From Demequinaceae bacterium (lineage in GTDB: Bacteria > Actinomycetota > Actinomycetes > Actinomycetales > Demequinaceae): a stretch of 8,596 bases of DNA. The notes beneath the pieces are model-generated. The model was not told where the DNA came from, did not search any database, and was given only the letters and a program-made list of their open reading frames with translations. This document shows, piece after piece, positions 1 through 5,267 of the stretch. The translations under genes were made by a program, and so were the position numbers. The DNA is taken from NCBI GenBank assembly GCA_011524475.1, contig WTKG01000050.1:1-8596 (forward strand). Direction: 5' to 3'. Numbering within the stretch: the first letter of the stretch is position 1; the number at the start of each line of letters is the position of its first letter.

Positions 1-1
1 T

Positions 2-607
2 GCGGATCTTGTCGCCGCCAACTACACAAACGCCACCGTGAATGACCTCGGGGAGGCCGAGTGGGACGGTGAACGCGTCACGATTGTGAATGAAGGCCTC
101 GGGAGTTTTTCTGGGGATCCCACCGAACCCTATGAAATCAAGGTCGAGCGCATCGGTGACCAGTTTATTGTGACGGGCTTAGATCCGGCAGAGATCGACG
201 AGACTACAAAAGATGCCATCATCGATGGGAACGGCTCGGCCATTCTTCAGGTCACTTTCCCTGGAGAGGTAATTGAACACAACGGATCTCTGTCCGGAGA
301 CAACACCACCGTCACCTGGAATATGGCAACTGTCGACAATGCGCCGTATGCACGCGGAAACGCCGTTGCAGAAGCCCCTGAGAGCCCTGTCGAGACTGAA
401 GATCCTGTCGAGACCGAAGCGGCAGTAGAAACAGCAGCCCCCACAGACGCTGAATCCCCATCCCCCTCGACAGCTGCCGAACCTGCAGACTCAACCTCTG
501 GCGGCGAGGGTGTTCCTACGTGGATCTGGGCAGTGATCGGAGTGTTGGCCGCAGCCCTTGCAGGAGTGATCGGATTCCTTATTGCCCGGTCACGCTCTAC
601 CTCCTGA
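2..607 (+). CDS. LppM-family membrane-anchored protein, 3' part (5' end outside window)
   Basis: The frame is open from the left edge to the TGA at 605-607, giving 201 visible residues. The internal GTG at 38 is not taken as the start because the coding sequence continues upstream of it. The first ~115 residues resemble the LppM domain of actinobacterial (lipo)proteins: a beta-rich stretch with 'VERIGDQFIVTG', then 'LQVTFPGEVIEHNGSLSGD' and 'TTVTWNMA'. Then comes an acidic, Pro/Ser/Thr-rich spacer (about residues 122-168) containing three imperfect VET(E/A) units. A Trp-containing hydrophobic helix (about 173-193) follows, ending in the basic tail RSRS. This fits an outward-facing domain tethered by a flexible stalk and a C-terminal membrane anchor. 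An N-terminal lipobox, expected in this family, would lie outside the window. The molecular role is not established here; LppM of Mycobacterium is linked to envelope and phagosome biology. The family call comes from recalled motifs, not a search. Confidence 0.72.
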   Translation, partial: ADLVAANYTNATVNDLGEAEWDGERVTIVNEGLGSFSGDPTEPYEIKVERIGDQFIVTGLDPAEIDETTKDAIIDGNGSAILQVTFPGEVIEHNGSLSGDNTTVTWNMATVDNAPYARGNAVAEAPESPVETEDPVETEAAVETAAPTDAESPSPSTAAEPADSTSGGEGVPTWIWAVIGVLAAALAGVIGFLIARSRSTS

Positions 608-646
608 CCACACTTTGTGACACATCCCACGCGGTAAAGCCGTGGA

Positions 647-664
647 AATCCCCACAAGGGGATT
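647..664 (+). terminator. Short perfect hairpin after the LppM-like gene, possible terminator
   Basis: AATCCCC and GGGGATT form a 7-bp perfect stem with loop ACAA, 40 bases after the stop at 607. A second, weaker stem (CCACG 627-631 with CGTGG 641-645) lies just upstream. No T-run follows, so intrinsic termination is uncertain. The downstream arm touches the proposed -35 of the next gene. Confidence 0.3.
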
Positions 665-697
665 GCATTACAACTCAGCACGAATAATGTGCAGAGT
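663..697 (+). promoter_or_regulatory. Probable promoter giving a leaderless transcript
   Basis: TTGCAT (663-668) and TAATGT (685-690) are separated by 16 bases. The -10 matches the TANNNT pattern of actinobacterial sigma-A-type promoters. Exactly seven bases separate its end from the ATG at 698, which is the distance expected if transcription begins at the A of the start codon. No Shine-Dalgarno sequence precedes the ATG, which supports the leaderless reading. Inferred from spacing only. Confidence 0.5.
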
Positions 698-1489
698 ATG
701 ACGGAGACGGATCACCACACCCTGCCCACGAGTGGGCTACCAGGAACAGCCGTACGCATAGGAGACACCGTGCGACGGCGGCACTCTGACTGGTCGTCCA
801 CTGTGCAACGACTTCTTGCTCACGTGCGCAACGACGGCATCACGTGGGTACCTGAGCCGCTGGGCTTTGACGATTCTGAGCGAGAAGTCCTGAGTTATGT
901 AGAAGGAGATCCAGGCGTTCCCGAAGGTGATGCGCGGTGGTCGGAAGGACTGCTTGCCGCTGTGGCACGGAGGCTGCGTGAGTGGCATGACTCGACTGCA
1001 ACTTTTGTGCAGACTGACGAAGACGCCTGGTTCAATCCGGGACGACTCCCCCACGAAGTGATTGCACACAACACCTTCGCAGACAGATCACACATCTTCA
1101 CAGGTGACCAGTTAGTAGGGGTCATTCATTTCGACCACTGCTATCCCGCGTCGCGGCTGTGGGACATTGCGTACACTGCTTACTTTTATTGCCCACTTGC
1201 TCCGCCACAGGACAATGTGGACTTTGCTGGAGAGATCTCCTCTCCGTTTGACATCGCCACGATGCAACAAAGGCTCGAGGCGTTTCTTTCTGCCTACGGG
1301 GCCGTTGAACTTACCGATGGCACGACCCGCACCTATAGACCAGATGAAGTCACCACCATGCTGGCTACCCGTCTGCACGATATGGCCGACCGGGCAGATA
1401 TGCATGTTGACCCTAACCTTCGTGCTCAAGTGTCTACGTATCGTGCGCATGCATTTTGGGTGGAATCGGGAGCACTCGACGCCTGGTAG
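698..1489 (+). CDS. Aminoglycoside-phosphotransferase-fold protein with degenerate catalytic site (likely pseudokinase)
   Basis: This 263-residue protein looks like the APH/phosphotransferase family (kinase fold), in the branch with N-terminal 'VRR', then 'VPEPLGFD' and 'EVLSYVEGDPG', and the C-lobe signature 'SRLWDIAYTAYFYCPL'. The catalytic loop, normally H-(G/N)-D-x4-N, reads HNTFADRS: the catalytic Asp is Thr126 and the Asn is Ser131. The metal-binding Asp of the following 'GVIDF' strand is His144 (GVIHFD). All three residues needed for phosphoryl transfer are thus replaced while the surrounding fold motifs remain, so it probably binds a ligand or partner rather than phosphorylating. ATG 698 is preferred over the in-frame GTG at 689 because a good -10 sits seven bases upstream and overlaps that GTG. 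The ATP-grasp gene follows 26 bases downstream on the same strand and is probably co-transcribed. An active but unusual enzyme cannot be excluded. Confidence 0.8.
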   Translation: MTETDHHTLPTSGLPGTAVRIGDTVRRRHSDWSSTVQRLLAHVRNDGITWVPEPLGFDDSEREVLSYVEGDPGVPEGDARWSEGLLAAVARRLREWHDSTATFVQTDEDAWFNPGRLPHEVIAHNTFADRSHIFTGDQLVGVIHFDHCYPASRLWDIAYTAYFYCPLAPPQDNVDFAGEISSPFDIATMQQRLEAFLSAYGAVELTDGTTRTYRPDEVTTMLATRLHDMADRADMHVDPNLRAQVSTYRAHAFWVESGALDAW

Positions 1490-1502
1490 CAGAACCTGTC
1501 GC

Positions 1503-1508
1503 TACCCT
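1503..1508 (+). promoter_or_regulatory. Possible -10 element for a leaderless ATP-grasp mRNA
   Basis: TACCCT fits TANNNT and ends seven bases before the ATG at 1516, the same spacing as at the previous gene, and there is no Shine-Dalgarno sequence. No convincing -35 is visible. Translation from a read-through transcript of the upstream gene is equally possible. Confidence 0.25.
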
Positions 1509-1515
1509 GGATTCC

Positions 1516-2358
1516 ATGAGTGTGCGCATCGGTCTGGCCACGACTGTGGAAATGCCATTGGTGGACGACGACGAAAAATTGTTGTGTGACCATCTGCCTG
1601 AAGCAGAGGTGGTGGCGTGGGACGACCCTGACGTGGTCTGGTCTCGGTATGACGCTGTTTTCCTTCGCAGCACGTGGAATTACCACAACCACCGAGACGC
1701 GTTCCTCAGGTGGGTTGACCAGGTACACACGGTGAGCACCGTATGGAACCCTCCGGGAATGGTGCGTTGGAATACGGATAAGCGTTACCTCGCTGAGCTT
1801 GCCGCAAAGGGATACCCCGTGGTGGCTACGGAATTCTTTGCGCCGGGCGAAAAAATTCCGTCCTCCTCCCTGGAAGACACCGTGGTCGTAAAGCCTTCCG
1901 TGGGTGCCGGATCCAATGGAGCGAAGATGTTTCGCTCCGATCCCGAGGCTGCTCTGGCTCATGCGGAGGCACTTCATGAATCCGGAAAAACTGTCATGGT
2001 GCAGCCCTACGTTTCGGCCATAGATGACCATGGCGAACGGGCCCTCATGTATGTAGGCGGCAATTTTTCTCATGCCGCAACCAAAGCCCCGATTTTGTCG
2101 CAAAACATGTCCTGGAGCACGGGAATCTACGCAGACGAGAAAATCACTCGAGCCGACGCAACGGCGGAAGAAAAGGCACTGGCAGACGCACTAGTAGCAG
2201 ACATGCCTGCAACGGCATACGCACGAATAGACCTTGTTCCAGGGCCCGAAGGTCCGTTGATTCTTGAACTTGAAGTCACAGAACCAAGCCTGTTCTTGTG
2301 GCTTGATGAGGAGGCTCCTGCCCGCACTGCAGCAGCTTTTCGTCAGTTGGTGACATAG
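1516..2358 (+). CDS. ATP-grasp domain protein (RimK/glutathione-synthetase-like; substrate unknown)
   Basis: This 280-residue protein matches an actinobacterial ATP-grasp family often annotated as a glutathione-synthetase- or RimK-like protein, related to DcsG of D-cycloserine biosynthesis. The order is: an N-terminal Rossmann-like part (MSVRIGLATT, 'YDAVFLRSTWNY', 'WNTDKRYL'); the ATP-binding strand 'VVVKPSVGAGSNGA' with Lys126 as the nucleotide-contacting lysine; 'VMVQPYVSAIDDHGERAL' and 'GGNFSHAATKAPIL'; and the metal/ATP-binding end 'ARIDLVPG' (Asp239) with 'LELEVTEPS' (Glu251, Glu253, Glu256). The expected active-site elements appear intact. Such enzymes form acyl-phosphates and join a carboxylate to an amine, but the sequence does not reveal the substrates. 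ATG 1516 is chosen because the first beta-strand begins there. An in-frame ATG at 1456 would add 20 unlikely residues and overlap the preceding gene. The pairing with a kinase-fold protein suggests a shared function, which is inference. Confidence 0.8.
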   Translation: MSVRIGLATTVEMPLVDDDEKLLCDHLPEAEVVAWDDPDVVWSRYDAVFLRSTWNYHNHRDAFLRWVDQVHTVSTVWNPPGMVRWNTDKRYLAELAAKGYPVVATEFFAPGEKIPSSSLEDTVVVKPSVGAGSNGAKMFRSDPEAALAHAEALHESGKTVMVQPYVSAIDDHGERALMYVGGNFSHAATKAPILSQNMSWSTGIYADEKITRADATAEEKALADALVADMPATAYARIDLVPGPEGPLILELEVTEPSLFLWLDEEAPARTAAAFRQLVT

Positions 2359-2411
2359 GTGCGTGATCTCGAAGTAGCGCAGCACCCCTCAGACGTGATG
2401 AACTTAAGCCC

Positions 2412-2430
2412 TGAGCACACCGGGTGCTCA
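2412..2430 (+). terminator. Perfect 7-bp hairpin between the ATP-grasp and DUF937 genes
   Basis: TGAGCAC (2412-2418) and GTGCTCA (2424-2430) flank the loop ACCGG. The hairpin lies 53 bases after the ATP-grasp stop and just before the DUF937 ribosome binding site. With no T-run it could be a weak terminator, a 5'-UTR structure or an operator. The rest of the 91-base gap shows no convincing promoter. Confidence 0.3.
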
Positions 2431-2449
2431 CAGAAATAGAGGAGCCCTC

Positions 2450-3067
2450 GTGACAGAACTCAATGATCTCTTTTCCCGTATCCCTATCGGCGACATCGCC
2501 GCGCAGGTCGGTGCCTCCGAAAGCGATACGCGCGAAGCAGTGGCGTCCGCTCTTCCCGCACTACTGTCAGGAATGCAGGCCAACGCCGCGGACGATGCAG
2601 GCGCAGCCTCACTTGTGAACGCCTTGCAGACCAAAGACACCTCCCTTGCTGCAGGTGCCATCTCCCTGGCCGACGTGGACGTGAACGACGGTGCCAAGAT
2701 CGTGAAAAACATCTTCGGCAGCCAGGAGAATCAGGTTGCTACCCAACTCAGCAGCGTCGGTTCCTCTGGACTCACCCAAGGTCTCGTGCAGAAGATTCTT
2801 CCCATTCTGGCGCCCATCGTGCTGTCATTCGTAGCCGAAAAATTCCTGGGCGGTAGCGGCTCAGGTTCTTCTTCCGGTGGCATCGGAGACCTCTTGGGAG
2901 GACTTCTCGGTGGAGCCGTTGGTGGAGGGGGCGGAGACCTTCTCGGAAGTGTGCTGGGCGGAGTGCTCGGTGGAGGAAGCAGCTCCGGCAAGAGCGTGTC
3001 GTCCTCTGCGGGTGGAGACATGCTGGGGGACCTGCTTGGTGGTCTTCTTGGTGGGGGCAAGCGCTAA
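2450..3067 (+). CDS. DUF937 domain protein with glycine-rich C-terminal repeats
   Basis: This 205-residue protein starts at GTG 2450, fixed by a strong Shine-Dalgarno AGAGGAG (2438-2444) five bases upstream. Residues 1-135 match DUF937: 'MTELNDLFSRIPIGDIAAQVG', alternating helices ('AVASALPALLSGMQANA', 'AASLVNALQ'), 'GAKIVKNIFG' and 'LVQKILPILAPIVLSFVAEKFLG'. From residue 144 it becomes almost entirely Gly, Leu, Ser and Asp, with three DLLGG(L/V)LGG-type units, and ends GGGKR. No signal peptide or long transmembrane helix is seen; the hydrophobic stretch near residues 104-125 is short and probably part of the helical bundle. The family is widespread but has no settled function. The glycine-leucine tail could mediate self-association (glycine-zipper-like), which is inference. 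The putative lipoprotein gene follows 36 bases later. Confidence 0.8.
   Translation: MTELNDLFSRIPIGDIAAQVGASESDTREAVASALPALLSGMQANAADDAGAASLVNALQTKDTSLAAGAISLADVDVNDGAKIVKNIFGSQENQVATQLSSVGSSGLTQGLVQKILPILAPIVLSFVAEKFLGGSGSGSSSGGIGDLLGGLLGGAVGGGGGDLLGSVLGGVLGGGSSSGKSVSSSAGGDMLGDLLGGLLGGGKR
2888..3055 (+). repeat. Three degenerate Gly/Leu repeats coding DLLGGLLGG-like units
   Basis: Within the DUF937 gene, residues 147-155 (DLLGGLLGG), 163-171 (DLLGSVLGG) and 194-202 (DLLGGLLGG) repeat one unit, separated by poly-Gly or Ser-rich spacers. The DNA shows repeated ggtggwg and ctkctkgg-like blocks, so copy number may vary between strains. Confidence 0.7.
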
Positions 3068-3080
3068 CCCCAACGTTTCT

Positions 3081-3104
3081 TGACTCACACTCGTTGATGA
3101 GTCA
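3081..3104 (+). repeat. Perfect inverted repeat TGACTCA/TGAGTCA overlapping the next start codon
   Basis: The arms at 3081-3087 and 3098-3104 are separated by 10 bases; the last base of the right arm is the A of the ATG at 3104. It could be an operator, a weak terminator for the DUF937 gene, or a translation-controlling hairpin. No T-run follows and no Shine-Dalgarno is visible for the downstream gene. Confidence 0.35.
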
Positions 3105-3520
3105 TGACACGCATACTCACCATTCTGGCGGTTCTGCTCGCCCACGCATGTGACGGGTACGCTCCTGAGCGTCCCGATAACGCGTGGGACGAGCCTGACC
3201 ACTATGAGTACACGTTGCACTACTCGTCGTTCAGCCCCTGGGCTGGGACGTACCGCGTCGCCGTAAGACACGGGGATGTGATTGTTGTGGAACCACTCGA
3301 TGTATGGGACTCCGAGTACGCCCTCACCGCCGAAGACGCCTGGACGATTGGCGACATTCTTGACCTGTACTACGAGGCTGTAGACAGCCCAGATTCAGTC
3401 GCAGAAATCACCTGGGACACCACCACGGGTGCCCCAGAATCGGTCAGCATTGACTGGTGGATAGAAGCGGTGGACGACGAACAGTACTTCGGGATTTCCG
3501 ACATCGAAGAGTCGGCGTAG
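3104..3520 (+). CDS. Small putative lipoprotein, DUF6174-like
   Basis: This 138-residue protein begins with a short export signal: basic R3, then a hydrophobic run ILTILAVLLA, then A-H-A-C with Cys16 as the candidate lipidated residue. The His before Ala-Cys makes the lipobox non-canonical, so simple secretion is possible. The mature part is acidic and aromatic-rich: 'DHYEYTLHYSS' and 'GTYRVAVRHGDVIVVEPLD', a helix near 'AWTIGDILDLYYEAVD', then 'ITWDTTTGAPESVSIDWW' and 'DDEQYFGISDIEE'. This matches DUF6174 as I recall it: a beta-strand/helix/beta-strand layout ending in a D-D-E-x-Y-x-(I/V)-S-D motif. Members I recall carry a Cys after 'SS' and another near the final 'DDE'; both are absent here. 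No function is known. It lies between the DUF937 gene (36 bases) and the antiporter pair (32 bases), all on the same strand. Confidence 0.65.
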   Translation: MTRILTILAVLLAHACDGYAPERPDNAWDEPDHYEYTLHYSSFSPWAGTYRVAVRHGDVIVVEPLDVWDSEYALTAEDAWTIGDILDLYYEAVDSPDSVAEITWDTTTGAPESVSIDWWIEAVDDEQYFGISDIEESA

Positions 3521-3526
3521 CCACAC

Positions 3527-3555
3527 GACACAAGACGTGTCATGCTCATGTCATG
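3527..3555 (+). repeat. Inverted repeat GACAC/GTGTC and triple TCATG before the antiporter start
   Basis: GACAC (3527-3531) and GTGTC (3537-3541) form a short inverted repeat. It is followed by three TCATG copies (3540-3544, 3546-3550, 3551-3555), the last containing the start codon. No Shine-Dalgarno sequence is present. The ATGs in the first two copies are out of frame with the gene, so this may affect start selection. It may be chance. Confidence 0.25.
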
Positions 3556-4032
3556 GACTTGTTTGAAACCCCCCTGCCCGGCATCGGAACGCGCTACGAA
3601 TTCACTACTGACCACAACGATCACGTATGTGTAGTGGTGCGTCGCGACGGAGCTCGCGACATCGTGTTGTTCGATCATGACGATCCTGACAGCACGCGCG
3701 GGAGCGTAGAACTCAGCCCGCACGAAGCGGGGAATCTAGCGGAGCTCTTGGGAGGCACCTCTATCACCGCACGGCTAGATGAACTGAAACACCAGGTGGA
3801 AGGCCTGGAAATCGTGTGGGTCACGATGCCGCAATCCGGCGGCCTCACGGGCAAGACGATTGCAGACGGAAAGATCCGTACCACCACATCTGCCTCTGTC
3901 GTGGCTGTGATCCGCGAAGAAGAGGCTTTTCCCGGCCCGCAGCCAGACTTCACATTCGCTCCCGGTGACACAGTGCTCGTGATTGGCGGCAGCGAAGCCG
4001 TCTCAGCGGCCAGTTCCATCTTGACGGGATAG
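3553..4032 (+). CDS. Cation:proton antiporter regulatory subunit (KhtT-like, TrkA-C/RCK_C domain)
   Basis: This 159-residue soluble protein opens with the characteristic 'MDLFETPLPGIGTRYEF' and a beta-rich N-terminal module ('VCVVVRRDGARDIVLFDHDDP', 'ELSPHEAGNLAELLGG'). A linker helix (about 73-86, 'ITARLDELKHQVEGL') leads to a C-terminal RCK_C/TrkA-C domain (about 87-158): 'GLTGKTIADGKIRTTTSASVVAVIREE', 'PGPQPDFTFAPGDTVLVIGG'. In the Bacillus KhtTU system the equivalent subunit gates the membrane antiporter in response to a cytoplasmic ligand (c-di-AMP binding and pH effects are described there); I infer the same role but not the ligand. ATG 3553 is chosen because family members start at this motif. 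An in-frame ATG at 3457 would add 32 residues overlapping the upstream gene. The transporter gene starts 3 bases after this stop. Confidence 0.87.
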   Translation: MDLFETPLPGIGTRYEFTTDHNDHVCVVVRRDGARDIVLFDHDDPDSTRGSVELSPHEAGNLAELLGGTSITARLDELKHQVEGLEIVWVTMPQSGGLTGKTIADGKIRTTTSASVVAVIREEEAFPGPQPDFTFAPGDTVLVIGGSEAVSAASSILTG

Positions 4033-4035
4033 CCG

Positions 4036-5241
4036 ATGCACACCGCGTTCCCCCTACTGTGGTCAGCCGGCGGAACAGGCGATGCGGGGCACTCCGCAAC
4101 CATCTTGATTGAACTGGGGATAGTGCTCCTGGTTCTGGGGGCTCTTGGACGTGTGGCCCAGTGGTGGGGTCTGCCGACAATTCCCCTGTACTTACTTGGT
4201 GGCCTCGTCATGGGCCAGGGTGGTTTCATCCCCATCGATGCAGGAGAAGACTTCATCGCGGTGGGCGCCCAAATCGGGGTGGTACTTCTCTTGTTGTTGC
4301 TTGGACTTGAGTATTCACCTCAAGACTTACGCACAGGGTTACGCTCCACCTGGAAAGCGGGCCTGCTGGACCTTGTGCTCAACGGTGCTCCAGGGTTTGC
4401 CCTAGGGATACTTCTGGGCTGGTCACCCACCGCGTCCTTGCTACTTGCCGGTGTCACTTATATTTCTTCCTCCGGCATCATTGCGCGACTGTTGGATGAC
4501 CTCGGCCGGGTAGGAAACCGTGAAACACCCGTGATCTTGAGTCTGTTAGTGATGGAAGACATCGTGATGGCTGTGTTTCTGCCTCTGGTCGCCGTGCTCC
4601 TTGTGGGGGCATCTGTGGCCGAAGGCGCAATCGCGGCTGCCGTAGCAATCGGAGCTGTCGCTGTGGCATTTGTGGTGGCTTTTCGACTTTCGGCAGTGGT
4701 ATCCAAAGCCGTCCATTCGCGGTCCCGGGAATTGCTCTTACTCACTACGCTGGGTCTCACGTTTGTCGTGGCAGGCTTCGCCGAGGCTGTGCAGGTATCG
4801 GCAGCAGTGGGTGCGTTCCTGCTTGGCTTGACGCTATCGGGCCAGGTTGCAGATGAAGTCCGCGGACTCCTCCCGCCATTACGAGACGTCTTTGGTGGAT
4901 TCTTTTTCGTGTTCTTTGGATTGCAGATTGATCCGGCCACACTCGTGCCGGTATTCATCCCTGCCCTCGGGTTGGCCATAGTGACGGCGGGAACCAAACT
5001 CGCCACTGGTTATAGTGCGGCCCGCACCGCAGGAGTGGGGCAGGCAGGCAGGTGGCGTGCGGGGTTGTCGCTGATTCCCCGCGGAGAGTTCTCGATCGTT
5101 ATTGCTGGACTCGGCGTGAGCGCCGGGCTCCAAGAAAACATCGGACCACTTGCCGCAGCCTATGTGCTTATTCTGGCGGTCACCGGCTCTATCGCCATGC
5201 GCTTGGCCAGCAAGATCCGCATCGCTCGTACCGCCCCATAA
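4036..5241 (+). CDS. CPA2-family cation:proton antiporter, membrane subunit (KhtU/KefB-like)
   Basis: This 401-residue polytopic membrane protein has roughly 11-12 hydrophobic segments running to the C-terminus, with no cytosolic TrkA-N domain, as expected when regulation is by a separate subunit. Sodium/hydrogen exchanger (CPA2) hallmarks are visible: 'PLYLLGGLVMGQGG', 'LLLLGLEYSP', 'SSSGIIARLLDDLGR', the paired acidic residues in 'LLVMEDIVMAVFLPL' (Glu174, Asp175; candidate ion-binding site), 'AVGAFLLGLTLSGQ', 'FGGFFFVFFGLQIDP' and 'SLIPRGEFSIVIAGLG'. It should exchange K+ or Na+ for H+ across the cytoplasmic membrane; the ion cannot be read from sequence. ATG 4036 lies 3 bases past the regulatory subunit's stop, so translational coupling is likely, and only a weak purine stretch (GGGA, within the upstream gene) could serve as Shine-Dalgarno. 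It converges on metE with a 26-base gap in which I see no clear terminator hairpin. Confidence 0.88.
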   Translation: MHTAFPLLWSAGGTGDAGHSATILIELGIVLLVLGALGRVAQWWGLPTIPLYLLGGLVMGQGGFIPIDAGEDFIAVGAQIGVVLLLLLLGLEYSPQDLRTGLRSTWKAGLLDLVLNGAPGFALGILLGWSPTASLLLAGVTYISSSGIIARLLDDLGRVGNRETPVILSLLVMEDIVMAVFLPLVAVLLVGASVAEGAIAAAVAIGAVAVAFVVAFRLSAVVSKAVHSRSRELLLLTTLGLTFVVAGFAEAVQVSAAVGAFLLGLTLSGQVADEVRGLLPPLRDVFGGFFFVFFGLQIDPATLVPVFIPALGLAIVTAGTKLATGYSAARTAGVGQAGRWRAGLSLIPRGEFSIVIAGLGVSAGLQENIGPLAAAYVLILAVTGSIAMRLASKIRIARTAP

Positions 5242-5267
5242 CAGGCGCACTCATACAGCGAAGCCGG

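Noticed and set aside
698..1489. Functional aminoglycoside-resistance gene
   Set aside because: The APH-type catalytic Asp, Asn and metal-binding Asp are all replaced, and the branch resembles general phosphotransferase-family proteins rather than resistance enzymes.
1426..2103. Long minus-strand open frame across the ATP-grasp gene
   Set aside because: The plus-strand frame has clear ATP-grasp motifs, while the antisense translation is rich in rare patterns and has no family resemblance.
2731..3060. Pro/Ser-rich minus-strand open frame opposite the DUF937 gene
   Set aside because: It is the antisense image of the Gly/Ser-rich tail (PPPRRPP-type composition), with no ribosome binding site or recognisable domain.
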